A DNA stretch of 64,000 bases, from contig WYAZ01000081.1 of the NCBI GenBank assembly GCA_011526105.1, positions 1-64,000 on the forward strand, read 5' to 3'. Shown here in pieces: positions 47,027-56,081 of the stretch (position 1 is the stretch's first letter; the number at the start of each line of letters is the position of its first letter). The position numbers and the translations under genes are program-made. The notes below the pieces were generated by a model. It did not search any database. It saw nothing but the letters and a program-made list of their open reading frames with translations, and was not told the DNA's origin. Source of the DNA: Deltaproteobacteria bacterium. GTDB lineage: Bacteria > Myxococcota > Kuafuiibacteriia > Kuafuiibacteriales > Kuafuiibacteriaceae.

Positions 47027-48412
47027 TCACCGCCGCGGGCTGGCTCGGGGCCAGAGGTCCAGCCAGTTGACGGCTCCGGCCACGTTCACGTCCCCTTCGA
47101 CGTCCGCCACCACCAGGTCGTCGCCGGCCGTGTACAGGTATCGGCCCTTGCCACCCTGGCTCGGAGCCACCCGGTAGGGCGTCCGGCAGGAGCCGAGCTC
47201 TTCGTGCCATCGCCAGAGGAGGCCGTTTTGCACGCTGGCGACGAAGCCGCCTGCGTACGGCTGGATCGCACCCACGCCGTCGTTCACCGGGGCGCTGGCG
47301 AAGTGACCCCAGCTCGCCTCAGCCGAGTAGAGGCGGCCCCCCACGTCCCCGGCGAGCAGGCCGATGCCTTGGATGTAGCTCAAGGTCACCACCCGGTCGT
47401 CTCCGCTGAGGGTGTAGGTAACGAAGGGCAAGAACGGGATGGTCTCCACCTTCAGGCTCCCGCGGGTCCACCGGGCCACCTCGTTCCAGCTCACGTGGAA
47501 CGCGATGTCTTCCGGGCCCAGGTGGACGATGTTCGCGTTGGCGTTACGGCCTTCGGTTTGATCGTAGGGGTGTAGCTCCAGCGTCGCGAGGTGCTCGAAG
47601 CCGGGCCGGTGGAATCGAAAGAGATCGCCATCGCCCACTACCAGGTACACCGCGCCCGATGGATCGGGCCCGGCCAAGGCCATGACTACGGCGTCAGCCC
47701 GCGCTTCGGCCCGCAGCATGGGCGCGGCGGTGGAAGAGAGGACGGTGCAGGTGGCTGTCGCCTCATCGATCGTGAACTCGGTGAGGGTACGGCTGACGCC
47801 CCCGTACAGGTAGCGCCCACCGCCCAGGGGCAGCGCGACCGGGCCGCCTGAAGGGCAGTTGGTGGTGGGCACCGCCTCGGTACGACTGACGAGATAGCTG
47901 ATGGATGCGTGGGAGACCAAGAGTCGGCCGCTATCGAGCCGAGTCGCGAAGTTGGCGCGCCCCAGTCCGGGGAAGAGCACCCGATGATTCATGAACTGGG
48001 GGCAGCGGGTGCAGCGCGGGTGGTGGTCGGGCACGAGCTGCTCCAGCAACTCGGGTTCGAGGACGAAATCTTCGCCCATCGGTTCCCAGCTCCCGCCCGA
48101 GTTCAGAGTCAGGGCGAGCTCGGGCTCCACCGTGTGACAGCTCGCGCCAGGGGCGGCCCCGGTCGCGGCGCCGGAATGGAGGCGCAGGTCTTCGGGCGAG
48201 CGCGCCCAGCCGAGGAGCACGACGTTCTCCAGCGTGCCCTCGGCCAAGATCGCGTCGTCTCGCCCATACACCGTGGTGTGTCGGACCGAAGCCTCCACGT
48301 AGCTGAGGACGATGGTTTCGAGCTTGGCCGCGTCCGCCGGGAGCCCGACGAATGAGCTCGAGCTGCAGGCCTGGATGAGCCCGAGCAAAAGAAGCGATGG
48401 TCCCGCGCGCAC
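47027..48412 (-). CDS. Lipoprotein with beta-propeller-like repeats
   Basis: 461 residues. The N-terminus (RAGPSLLLLGLIQACSSSS) ends in a QAC lipobox. After a beta-sandwich-like region with Cys pairs (ASCHTVEPE, HHPRCTRCPQF), the second half shows short repeats of strands (GGRYLYGGVSRTLTEFTIDE, VYLVVGDGDLFRFHRPGFEH, AGDVGGRLYSAEASWGHFAS, GFVASVQNGLLWRWHEELGS) as in six- or seven-bladed propellers. No catalytic residue is recognised. It shares its overall plan with the lipoprotein at 50633-52207 and may be a distant paralogue. The function is unknown. Confidence 0.7.
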   Translation of the reverse strand: MRAGPSLLLLGLIQACSSSSFVGLPADAAKLETIVLSYVEASVRHTTVYGRDDAILAEGTLENVVLLGWARSPEDLRLHSGAATGAAPGASCHTVEPELALTLNSGGSWEPMGEDFVLEPELLEQLVPDHHPRCTRCPQFMNHRVLFPGLGRANFATRLDSGRLLVSHASISYLVSRTEAVPTTNCPSGGPVALPLGGGRYLYGGVSRTLTEFTIDEATATCTVLSSTAAPMLRAEARADAVVMALAGPDPSGAVYLVVGDGDLFRFHRPGFEHLATLELHPYDQTEGRNANANIVHLGPEDIAFHVSWNEVARWTRGSLKVETIPFLPFVTYTLSGDDRVVTLSYIQGIGLLAGDVGGRLYSAEASWGHFASAPVNDGVGAIQPYAGGFVASVQNGLLWRWHEELGSCRTPYRVAPSQGGKGRYLYTAGDDLVVADVEGDVNVAGAVNWLDLWPRASPRR

Positions 48413-48538
48413 CTGCTCACTCTACCCGCGGGCCGCCGTAGGCGCCACGATGGGCGGCGCCGTCGGACCGGGTCGGCGGCGAAGGCGCTGGAGTCGACCG
48501 AGCTTTGGATGCCACCGGAAGCCGGGTAGGCTGGCCGC

Positions 48539-49534
48539 GTGAAAACGGCGTTTACCGAACAGGTGGGCATCGAAGTCCCGGTCATCTGCGGCGCGATGTA
48601 CCCGTGCAGCAACCCCGAGCTCGTCGCGGCGGTGAGTGAAGCGGGGGCGATCGGCATCGTGCAGCCGATCTCCTTGGTCTACGTCCACCGCCACGAGTTC
48701 CGCGCCGGGCTTCAGCGCATTCGTGCCCTCACGAGCAAACCGGTCGGTTTCAACGCGCTCGTCGAGCAGTCCTCCAAGGTCTATCTCGAGCGCATGAAGC
48801 AGTGGGTCGACATCTCGCTGGAGGAAGGAATCCGCTTCTTTGTGACCGCGCTCGGCAATCCGAGGTGGGTCGTGGACAAGGTCCACGCGGCGGGGGGCAT
48901 CGTCTACCATGACGTGACCGAGCGCCGCTTTGCCGACAAGGCGATCGATGAGGGGGTCGACGGGCTGATCTGCGTCAACAATCGAGCGGGCGGGCACGCC
49001 GGCAAGAAGAGCCCCGAGGCGCTCTACGAAGAACTCGCGTCCCTCGGCAAGCCGCTGGTCGCTGCGGGTGGCGTCGGAGGGCCGAGCGACCTCGTCCGGG
49101 TCATGAAGCTCGGCTACGCGGGGGCTCAGCTCGGTACTCGCTTCATCGCGACCGAGGAGTGCCGAGCTCATGCTGACTACAAGGCGGCGATCCTCTCCGC
49201 CAAGGAGCGAGACATCGTGCTGACCGACAAGATCTCGGGGGTTCCGGTCAGCGTGATCAACACACCGTATGTGCAGAGCGTCGGAACCATGGCCGGCCCG
49301 ATCGCGCGCCGCCTCCTTCGGGGACCGCGCACCAAGCACTGGATGCGGACCTTCTATACGCTCCGCTCGATCCGCTCGCTCAAGAAGGCCTCTCTCGAAG
49401 GGGGGCGGTACCACGACTATTGGCAGGCAGGAAAGAGCGTCGAGAGCATCAACGAGATCGTGCCCGCGGCCCAGGTCGTACGCGAGCTGGCCGCGGCGAT
49501 CGATGCGGGCCTCTCCTCCGCCTTCGCAGGATGA
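48539..49534 (+). CDS. Nitronate monooxygenase-like NAD(P)H flavin oxidoreductase
   Basis: 331 residues from a GTG. FMN-dependent TIM-barrel enzyme of the NMO (2-nitropropane dioxygenase)/NpdA group. The signature segments are VPVICGAMYPCSNPELVAAV, SEAGAIGIVQPISLVY, VGFNALVEQSS, ITALGNPRW-like (FFVTALGNPRWVVDKVHAAG), VDGLICVNNRAGGHAGKK (the H-containing active-site loop), and KPLVAAGGVGGPSDLVRVM for FMN phosphate. The substrate is not predictable: members oxidise nitronates or reduce enoyl groups, as in FabK. It sits alone among lipoprotein genes. Confidence 0.88.
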   Translation: MKTAFTEQVGIEVPVICGAMYPCSNPELVAAVSEAGAIGIVQPISLVYVHRHEFRAGLQRIRALTSKPVGFNALVEQSSKVYLERMKQWVDISLEEGIRFFVTALGNPRWVVDKVHAAGGIVYHDVTERRFADKAIDEGVDGLICVNNRAGGHAGKKSPEALYEELASLGKPLVAAGGVGGPSDLVRVMKLGYAGAQLGTRFIATEECRAHADYKAAILSAKERDIVLTDKISGVPVSVINTPYVQSVGTMAGPIARRLLRGPRTKHWMRTFYTLRSIRSLKKASLEGGRYHDYWQAGKSVESINEIVPAAQVVRELAAAIDAGLSSAFAG

Positions 49535-49580
49535 GCGCCCGCGACGGCGCATGCCGCCGAGCTGTCCCCGTGTCGGGACA

Positions 49581-50474
49581 CTAGAACTTCGGAAATGGCC
49601 GAGTCCTCCAGACTTCAACCACGTGTTCCTTCTCCGCGCGGAGCTCGTCGGTGACCAGGCAGGCTTGCACTTGGCTTTCGGCCCGCTTGAGCATCATGCT
49701 CGCGCCGAGCACCACGACGTACGCAACGACGACCGGCCCAGCGTCCGCCCAAGTTAGGTGCCCGGCGATGGAGCCCCAGGCAAAGACGAGGTTGGGCGCG
49801 ACGAGAACCACGATCTGAACGAGCGCGCCGTACATCGAGCGTGCCGCGACACGTTTGAAGTGATTCATGTCACTCTCGGACTGTATCCGCCTCACCTTCG
49901 AGCTGAAGCCGTACATGGATGGGAAGGCGGTGAGCACGTTGAGCAGACCGAGGCCGATCAGCCCGAGCAGCAGCATGAGCAGCGGTGCGGATCCCGATGG
50001 CTCTCCCTTGAGAAACAGCAAGGCGGCTGGCTCCCCGGGCCTCAACTTCGAACGGTCGAGCACCAAGAGGCTGAGCGTGTATGCGGAGCGTTCCCACATC
50101 TGCACGCTGCTCCCCATCAGCGAACGCGCCGTGGTGGGTGGACCATGCTCGAGCTCGAGCTCGGCGACGATCTCCCGGATGGTCGCCGTTTCATCGTAGG
50201 TCGCGCCGTAGGTGCCCAGCCGACCCTCGCGGAAGACGAAGTACTCGCGAAGCATTCCGTCGTCGGCTGCGCGATCGAACATCTCCGACTCCGCGACGTC
50301 GCCGAGTTCTTCGCCGACCGGACCGTCGTCCTCGATGGACTCGACCTCTCGAAGGTCGGGATGGAGCGCGCGTACGGAATCGAGATCCATGCCGAGGTGG
50401 ATCTCGCCCCGGCGAGGTCCAGGGTCGGAACTGCAGGCGGTGAGCAATATGAGTGGGAGATAGTGATGGCGCAT
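49581..50474 (-). CDS. Lipoprotein-type protein with three C-terminal membrane helices
   Basis: 297 residues. The ATG is followed by RHHYLPLILLTACSSDPGPR, a lipoprotein signal with a TAC lipobox. Residues 25-160 are an acidic domain (GEIHLGMDLDSVRALHPDLR, REVESIEDDGPVGEE, YFVFREGRLGTYGATYDETA). Residues about 175-275 contain three membrane segments (LLMLLLGLIGLGLLNVLTAF, YGALVQIVVLVAPNLVFAWG, VVVAYVVVLGASMML). A lipid anchor plus polytopic helices in one chain is odd. The function is unknown. It is convergent with the flavin oxidoreductase and divergent from the following propeller lipoprotein. Confidence 0.65.
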   Translation of the reverse strand: MRHHYLPLILLTACSSDPGPRRGEIHLGMDLDSVRALHPDLREVESIEDDGPVGEELGDVAESEMFDRAADDGMLREYFVFREGRLGTYGATYDETATIREIVAELELEHGPPTTARSLMGSSVQMWERSAYTLSLLVLDRSKLRPGEPAALLFLKGEPSGSAPLLMLLLGLIGLGLLNVLTAFPSMYGFSSKVRRIQSESDMNHFKRVAARSMYGALVQIVVLVAPNLVFAWGSIAGHLTWADAGPVVVAYVVVLGASMMLKRAESQVQACLVTDELRAEKEHVVEVWRTRPFPKF

Positions 50475-50632
50475 GACTCGAGCCTGTTCCCTAATACCAC
50501 CGGGAGGCGCGCGACGAAAACGAGGCGGGACGAGGCGACCCGGCCTCGGATCCTGCCTGCGCGCGCGGCGAGCGAGCAGGTGCTCCTCTCGGCCCAGGGG
50601 GCTCGCGCGCAGCCTCCCCTCCGAGGCAAGAT

Positions 50633-52207
50633 GTGGACAGCTTGAGGGGCGAACAACACTCACGATGGCTGCTCGCTGCCTTGCTGTCCCCGGCCTGCGC
50701 CGAACCTTCAAAGGTGTTCGCTCTGCTCGAGACCGACGCTCGTTACGGCTTCTTCGCATACTTCGATGACTCCGGGGCATCGATGGGGGTGCAGGATCCA
50801 ATTCTGATGCCGCGGGGCCAGGTCATCGGTGATTCGCCGATCGAGCTGGTGCTCGAAGAGCAGACGGCCAGCGTTGCGTTTCTCGGACTCTCCGAAGCGG
50901 CTCTGGATGCTAGCGTCCCGCTGCTCGCGGAGTCTCCCGAACGCCTCACTGTGAGCGCTGAGCCGTGGAGCTGTCCCGCTCACCGCCTCGAGCACGCGAT
51001 GGCCACGATTCGGATGCCGCCGCCGGAGGATGCCGCCGCCTTTCGATACGCAGTGGGTGATGCTGGCTTTGTGCCGGCGGTTCGGAGCGAGCTTCCGTCG
51101 TTCAAACAGCTCGTGCTCGGCTTCCCCGTGGACTTCGAGCGCTGCGCACCCGACACCGGGGCTCTCGGTGCGTTCTCCGAACTGCCGGAAATCCTGCCGG
51201 GGGACGCGACCATCGCGGGGCTCCCGATCTCGCGCTCGGAGCTCGCCTTCGACGTGAGCGCCCGCATCGGGAACCGACTTCTGGTAGCAACGAACTCGGC
51301 GCTGTTCCTCTTCGAGAAGGGAGGCGTCTACATCGACGATCCCAGCCATGCCATGCGCCTTCCGGACGAGGGTCCGGGCGTGAGTTCGATCTCGATCGAT
51401 CGCCGGCCCGGGCTCGAAGCTCGGCGCTTCTTCCTGTCCGGAGGACCGCGGGAGGAATCCGGCATCATCCACGAACTCGTGCTCGACGCCGAAGGCTTCC
51501 ATCTCGTCGCCACCACGACCTTCGCCGAGACGCTCAACGGCATCCTCGTCGACTCGGAGGGTCGGGTCATTGCGGGCGGCGAGCGTGGTCTGGTGCTCAC
51601 TCGGGCGCTGGACGCGAGTGGCTTCGAAACGCAGCGCGTCACAGGGAGAGCTCAGGTGGTGATCGAGTCCCCGGACCGGCGCCGTCCCCATCTGATCGGC
51701 TCCGACAGTCTCTTCGTCGGCGACGCCTTCGCCCAGGTCTTCGACCGCTTCGGGTTCAACGACACGACGATCTCCACCCTGGAGATTCGCTCCTTGGCCG
51801 TCCGCCGCACCGAGACTCGGCTGGAAGTCTGGGCCGGCGGCAGACCGGGCGTCCTGGGGATGACGCAGCTCGACGGTCCGATTCGGCTCATGCGAATCGA
51901 CGTGGGCTCCGAGCTGCTCGGCTGCACGGCAGGCCCCCAAGCCTGCGGTGAGACGAGTCTCACGCCTATCGTGCGAGCGCTCGCTGCGCACCAGGGTGAA
52001 ACGGCGGACTGGATCTTCGCCCTCGTCGCCGGATGCAAGGACGGAGTGCTCGTGATTGAACCACGGGCCGGCTGCGCCCGCCGCATCGGCCTCCCGCCCG
52101 GTCGGACCCCGGGGCCGATTGAACTACGGGGCTTGGAGCTCTCGGAGGGCTGGCTCACCGCGGTCGCAGGCGGAGGGCGAGTGTACGAGCTTCGGCTTCC
52201 TGACTGA
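50633..52207 (+). CDS. Lipoprotein with propeller-like repeats
   Basis: 524 residues from a GTG (AGG upstream). The N-terminus (EQHSRWLLAALLSPACAE) has a PAC lipobox. Residues 20-170 form a beta-rich head (GFFAYFDDSGASMGV, SVAFLGLSEAALDASVPLLA) with conserved-looking Cys (WSCPAHRLEHA, DFERCAPDTG). The remainder has blade-like repeats (NRLLVATNSALFLFEKGGVY, GILVDSEGRVIAGGERGLVL, RLEVWAGGRPGVLGMTQLDG, DWIFALVAGCKDGVLVIEPR, GWLTAVAGGGRVYELRLPD). The overall plan is that of the lipoprotein at 47027-48412. The function is unknown. Confidence 0.68.
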   Translation: MDSLRGEQHSRWLLAALLSPACAEPSKVFALLETDARYGFFAYFDDSGASMGVQDPILMPRGQVIGDSPIELVLEEQTASVAFLGLSEAALDASVPLLAESPERLTVSAEPWSCPAHRLEHAMATIRMPPPEDAAAFRYAVGDAGFVPAVRSELPSFKQLVLGFPVDFERCAPDTGALGAFSELPEILPGDATIAGLPISRSELAFDVSARIGNRLLVATNSALFLFEKGGVYIDDPSHAMRLPDEGPGVSSISIDRRPGLEARRFFLSGGPREESGIIHELVLDAEGFHLVATTTFAETLNGILVDSEGRVIAGGERGLVLTRALDASGFETQRVTGRAQVVIESPDRRRPHLIGSDSLFVGDAFAQVFDRFGFNDTTISTLEIRSLAVRRTETRLEVWAGGRPGVLGMTQLDGPIRLMRIDVGSELLGCTAGPQACGETSLTPIVRALAAHQGETADWIFALVAGCKDGVLVIEPRAGCARRIGLPPGRTPGPIELRGLELSEGWLTAVAGGGRVYELRLPD

Positions 52208-52252
52208 GGTGGTGCCGAGATACGGAAGTCCGGCGCGACGACGCGGCTTGGG

Positions 52253-53125
52253 CTACGGCGCTCTGCGCGCGGTCATCACGATATACCCCCCGAAGCGCCC
52301 CCACCCGAACGACATGTCGCGCAGGGCTGAGTAGAGATCCTGCAGGTACTCCGGCCCCAGCGCCGCTTCGATCTCCTCGGCGTGCTCTTTCGCGTTCAGG
52401 CCCCAATGTTCGAGGGTGGGCTCCACTTGGCGCGAGACGTCTTCGATCTCGATGTCCACGAAGCCTGAGTCTTCCGCGGCTTCGACGTATTGCCGGTAGT
52501 GCGTCATTTTCGTGGAGCCGAAGGCGCGGTGCATGGTCTCGAAGGCGGCCTCTCTCATGCGAGCTGCCTCCGCGGCGGAGTGCCCAAGGAGCACGTAGCG
52601 CATGAGCGCGCCCTGCTCGCTCTCCATCGAGCCCACGAGGCAGACGTCGCAGAGCGCGAGCCGACCGTTCGGTCGCAACACGCGAGCGCACTCCGAGAAC
52701 AGCGCCTGCTTGTCCGGCATTAGGTGTGTCGACTCGAGTGAGAAGACGCGGTCGAAGCTCTCCGCTGGCAGGCGATTGTCCATCGCATCGGCGAGAACGA
52801 ACCGAGCGCGGCCTTCGAGGCCCGCTTCACGCGCGCGGCGCTCTGCCTCGCCAAGTCCCACGCGGCTGGTGGAGATGCCGGTGACCCGACACTCGGCTTC
52901 GCGTGCGAGATACAGAGCGGCGGTCCCGATGCCGCAGCCCACGTCGAGGACCTCGTCTCCGGGGCTCAGCTCGGCCTTCTCCCGCAGGTGCTGGGTCAGG
53001 GCCAAAGTCGCGGTGGCGAGGCTATCGCTGGGCTCGTGAAACAACCCGAAGTGGAGATCTTCACCCATGACCCATTGTGCCCAGGCGTGGGTGACCTCGT
53101 CATAGTGGCGCTCGGCGCGGTTCAC
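52253..53125 (-). CDS. SAM-dependent methyltransferase, small-molecule type
   Basis: 290 residues, ATG start. Class I Rossmann methyltransferase: motif I VLDVGCGIGTAALYLA near residues 58-73, ISTSRVGLGEAERRAREAG at motif II, FVLADAMDNRLPAESFDRVF around motif III, and a helical cap (ESTHLMPDKQALFSECARVL, RPNGRLALCDV). The layout resembles tocopherol/sterol/rifamycin O- and C-methyltransferases and glycine/sarcosine N-methyltransferases, so the acceptor cannot be assigned. It is divergent from the following lipoprotein, and no biosynthetic cluster lies around it. Confidence 0.88.
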   Translation of the reverse strand: MNRAERHYDEVTHAWAQWVMGEDLHFGLFHEPSDSLATATLALTQHLREKAELSPGDEVLDVGCGIGTAALYLAREAECRVTGISTSRVGLGEAERRAREAGLEGRARFVLADAMDNRLPAESFDRVFSLESTHLMPDKQALFSECARVLRPNGRLALCDVCLVGSMESEQGALMRYVLLGHSAAEAARMREAAFETMHRAFGSTKMTHYRQYVEAAEDSGFVDIEIEDVSRQVEPTLEHWGLNAKEHAEEIEAALGPEYLQDLYSALRDMSFGWGRFGGYIVMTARRAP

Positions 53126-53204
53126 GCCGCATTCTAGCTCGAAGCGCCGATCCTGCCCACCTCGGTCGATGGCCCTGGCGGAGCGCGCGCGCTATGCTGC
53201 GCGT

Positions 53205-54047
53205 GTGCGGTTCGAGAGCGCCAAGCGGCCTGCTGGGGCGAAGCGACTCGGCCTTCTCGCGCTGCTCTGCGCCTGCGGTTCCGGGGACTCGAGCCTGGGG
53301 CTCGCGCCACCCGAGTCAGCACGTGCATGGGGCGCGTTCGCGCTCGAGGACCGAAGCTTCATCGCTTCCACAGAGCTCATGCCGGCCGGCGAGCCTCTCG
53401 AGCTGGAGGCGGACTCTGACCGCGAGGCCTTCGTCGTCGCGTGGACCGAGTTCGGGCTGCGCGGTCCGATACCCTCGCCGCGGGCCGACGACCCGCTCCG
53501 ACGGGCCGCGGCGGGCGAACTCGCCCTGCCCGCCCCCATGGCGGCCTGGCGCCTGGACGGCGAGTCCTTCGAGCCGGAGAAGCCGAGCAGTCTGCCGCCG
53601 CTGACTCGGCGGGCTCAGAACGAAGGCTGCGAGGCCCTCACTTCGCAGGCGGCCTTTGTCGACTCGTTGTGTAGTGAGCTGCGCTGCGCGCCGCGGGCGG
53701 AGTGGGATGGCTGCGTCGCACGCCTCCCCCCGGGGCTTTGCACCTTCAACAGGGGCGTCACGCTGGGTGTCTCCCCAGAAGGCGTAGCCTTGCCCACCGT
53801 CGTGCTTCCCAATGTGTTTGGCCCCGGCAAAGGCCTGGCCGCGCTCGGCTATATCGAGGGCGAAGGGGCGGCACGCCGGCACAAGCTCGCGATCGCCCCG
53901 TTTGACGGCTCGGGGCCGAGGCTCGGGCTCGGACGCCTCGACCTCGGGGAGGGCGTGATCTCGCAGCTCGTGGATGACGGACGTGGCCACGCGATCGCCC
54001 TCCTGCCCTGGACCGGTGAGCTGCTCCGGATTCGCCCCGAGCCTTGA
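53205..54047 (+). CDS. Predicted lipoprotein, unknown function
   Basis: About 280 residues from a GTG (an earlier in-frame ATG at 53169 would place basic residues before the same signal). The signal is GAKRLGLLALLCACGSGDSS, with a lipobox CAC. The mature part is beta-rich with several Cys (NEGCEALTSQAAF, DSLCSELRCAPRAEWDGCVA, RLPPGLCTF), then VALPTVVLPNVFGPGK, IEGEGAARRHKLAIAPFDG and a C-terminal LLRIRPEP. The N-terminal head resembles in style the heads of the propeller lipoproteins at 47 and 51 kb. The function is unknown. Confidence 0.6.
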   Translation: MRFESAKRPAGAKRLGLLALLCACGSGDSSLGLAPPESARAWGAFALEDRSFIASTELMPAGEPLELEADSDREAFVVAWTEFGLRGPIPSPRADDPLRRAAAGELALPAPMAAWRLDGESFEPEKPSSLPPLTRRAQNEGCEALTSQAAFVDSLCSELRCAPRAEWDGCVARLPPGLCTFNRGVTLGVSPEGVALPTVVLPNVFGPGKGLAALGYIEGEGAARRHKLAIAPFDGSGPRLGLGRLDLGEGVISQLVDDGRGHAIALLPWTGELLRIRPEP

Positions 54048-54059
54048 GCGAGAGCCCCG

Positions 54060-55673
54060 CTATTGGGTGCGGCACAAACTCGGGCGCAAGACCGGCGAGG
54101 TCCCCGAAAGATCGGTCACGCTGGCCATGCTCGTGATGGGGTCCCAGATGACCCGCGCCGCCTCCCACAGCTCTCCGGAGGCGAGCGCATAGCCGGGCCC
54201 GCTCTCGGGCACGGTGGCGACGACCACGCCGCGCACCCGCACTTCGACCCGCACGTTCGTGGGGACGCCCACGCTGCGACTGTCACAGTAGTGGGCGTAC
54301 ACGAGATACGCCCCGTTGCTCTGTGGAAAGTCCATGCTCACGATCTCGGGTCCTCGGGCCTCGACCACGTCGATGTCGAGGCTCGGATCATCCAGCTCGG
54401 TCTCCGGGCGGTTCCAGTTCGGCGCGCGATTATAGGTGCTGCAGTCGCTGCCGGTGGAGGTCCGCGCTTGTCGGTTGCCGTAGTCACCCACGATCCCACC
54501 GGGCCGCACGAAGTGCAGATCCACGTCGGTTGCGAGGTCCCAGCGCAGGAAGACCTCGAGGTCCTTCGGCGCGATGAGGACGTGGCTCTCCGGCGTATCG
54601 AAGCTCTCGAGCCCGCGTGCGTCCTTGACGATGAGGCGCAGATCGTACGAGCCGGTCTGATCGATCTCGAGGTCCCCGGTGGCGCTGCGGCGGAGTTGGC
54701 GGTCTTCGGTCGAGTGAAAGACCGCCGCCGAGGAACCCGCCGGCCGTTGCACCAGCACCCATCGGTAGCTGTCGAGGGGCCGCGCTTCGGGATCGGCGCT
54801 GTCGCGTCCATCGAGCCCTACGCGATCTCGGAGCCCGAGCGTGGTACGCCGGACGCGCTCGCGACCGTCACAACCCACCTGCCCGAACTCGGTCTTGCAG
54901 CCCCAGGCCACCGCGAGAGGGGCGAGGTTGGCCATGGCCCGGACCGGCACCGAGAGGCGGGGCTCGTCCTCGTCGTTGGAGTCGATGGTCAGGACCCCGG
55001 TATCCCGGCCGAGATCCGCGGGCGAGTAGCGGAAGCTCACCGTGGTGGAGGTCTGCGCCGGCACCGTGACCTGGGCGAAGGAGGTCTCGAAACGCAGGTC
55101 CACGGAGGTGGAGGTGAAGACGAGACGCGAGATGACCAAGGGGTCGCCGCCGGTGTTTCGGATCTCGAGAGGACGCCGGGCGACGGTCCCTTCGTCGACC
55201 ACCCCGAAGTCGATCTCGGCCGGAAAGACCTCGATGTTCCGGATGCCACCCACCCCTGAGAGCGGGATGGCGAGCTCGGGCTCGGCCGGATCGTTGGAGA
55301 GCACGAACAGGGTGCCGGTGTATTCCACCTTGGGCGCGGCCGGGATGAACGAGAGGACCAGCGGCTGGGTCGCGGCCGCGGCCACCCCCTCCGGCGCCTG
55401 GTGGACCTCGAAGATCCCACTGTCGGGCTCGAAGCGAAATCCGGTGAGCAGTAAGCGCGCCGTCCCCTGGTTCTTCACGGTGAGGGTGAGCAGGTTGTCT
55501 CGATCCACGACCCCCACGCCGAAGTCGGCGCGTTCGGGCTCGACTTCGATCCGGGGCTGGAACTCCGAAAGGGTGTCGTCGCCACAGGCGGCGAGCAAGC
55601 TCAGGAACACCCAAGACGCCCCGAGAGCCAGGCGGCGGCACCCCCTCCGTCGTTCGTGGCTACGACCCTTCAT
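54060..55673 (-). CDS. Lipoprotein with ASH/choice-of-anchor D domains
   Basis: 537 residues. The N-terminus (GASWVFLSLLAACGDDT) is a lipoprotein signal (AAC lipobox). Two beta-sandwich modules of the ASPM-SPD2-Hydin/choice-of-anchor D type follow: ADFGVGVVDRDNLLTLTVKN, LVLSFIPAAPKVEYTGTLFV and IDFGVVDEGTVARRPLEIRN, TTVSFRYSPADLGRDTGVLT. The second half includes a PKD/cadherin-like strand set (SYDLRLIVKDARGLESFDTP) and a Cys-containing tail with DVDLHFVRPGG. A surface role is likely. It converges with the preceding lipoprotein gene 13 bases away and diverges from the TIGR04563 gene. Confidence 0.82.
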   Translation of the reverse strand: MKGRSHERRRGCRRLALGASWVFLSLLAACGDDTLSEFQPRIEVEPERADFGVGVVDRDNLLTLTVKNQGTARLLLTGFRFEPDSGIFEVHQAPEGVAAAATQPLVLSFIPAAPKVEYTGTLFVLSNDPAEPELAIPLSGVGGIRNIEVFPAEIDFGVVDEGTVARRPLEIRNTGGDPLVISRLVFTSTSVDLRFETSFAQVTVPAQTSTTVSFRYSPADLGRDTGVLTIDSNDEDEPRLSVPVRAMANLAPLAVAWGCKTEFGQVGCDGRERVRRTTLGLRDRVGLDGRDSADPEARPLDSYRWVLVQRPAGSSAAVFHSTEDRQLRRSATGDLEIDQTGSYDLRLIVKDARGLESFDTPESHVLIAPKDLEVFLRWDLATDVDLHFVRPGGIVGDYGNRQARTSTGSDCSTYNRAPNWNRPETELDDPSLDIDVVEARGPEIVSMDFPQSNGAYLVYAHYCDSRSVGVPTNVRVEVRVRGVVVATVPESGPGYALASGELWEAARVIWDPITSMASVTDLSGTSPVLRPSLCRTQ

Positions 55674-55759
55674 GCCTCTTCCTCTACCCTCGTCCTCGGC
55701 GGTCCGGCCATCGGACGTGGCGCGGCTTACTCAGAAGAGAGTACCAAGGGGGTGCCTTC

Positions 55760-55788
55760 TTGACACCACCTCCTATCGGGGCCAACAT
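55760..55788 (+). promoter_or_regulatory. Probable promoter of the TIGR04563 gene
   Basis: A perfect -35 TTGACA (55760-55765) is followed after 17 bp by CAACAT (55783-55788), which matches three of six -10 bases, including A2, A5 and T6. The start of transcription would be near 55795, about 43 bases before the ATG at 55838. The spacing and the isolated, terminator-flanked downstream gene support it. Confidence 0.4.
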
Positions 55789-55837
55789 CCGCCCCGGTTC
55801 TACAAGGCACTGACTGAAAAGGCGGAACGAGAATTTC

Positions 55838-56038
55838 ATGGCGAACACCGACAAGCGCAAGCAATCCCTTTACTTCCCTGAGGACATGCTCAAGGAGATT
55901 CAGGACGAGGCGAACCGCCAGGACCGATCGCTCTCTTGGATCGTGCAACAGGCTTGGCGCATCGCTCGCACCGAGATCATACGCTTTCCGTCCGTGAATG
56001 ACGTGCTCGGCAACAGCTCGGACGAAGCCGACAACTAG
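55838..56038 (+). CDS. TIGR04563-family small ribbon-helix-helix protein
   Basis: 66 residues. The sequence KRKQSLYFPEDMLKEIQDEA, NRQDRSLSWIVQQAWRIART is a beta strand plus two helices, as in MetJ/Arc-type proteins; the FPEDML...LSW...QAWRIA pattern is that of the TIGR04563 family of myxobacteria. A ribosome site (GGAACGAG) lies upstream. It is monocistronic: a promoter candidate lies upstream and a hairpin terminator follows 43 bases after the stop. A DNA-binding or dimerisation role is inferred from the fold; the family has no established function that I can name. Confidence 0.85.
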   Translation: MANTDKRKQSLYFPEDMLKEIQDEANRQDRSLSWIVQQAWRIARTEIIRFPSVNDVLGNSSDEADN

Positions 56039-56081
56039 GGGCTCGGCGCACACGCGTCGCGCGCTGTCTGGTCGAACATGA

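Noticed and set aside
48539-49534. Flavin oxidoreductase as FabK (enoyl-ACP reductase)
   Set aside because: It shares the fold, but no fatty-acid genes are nearby and the active-site context fits the broader NMO group, so only the family was called.
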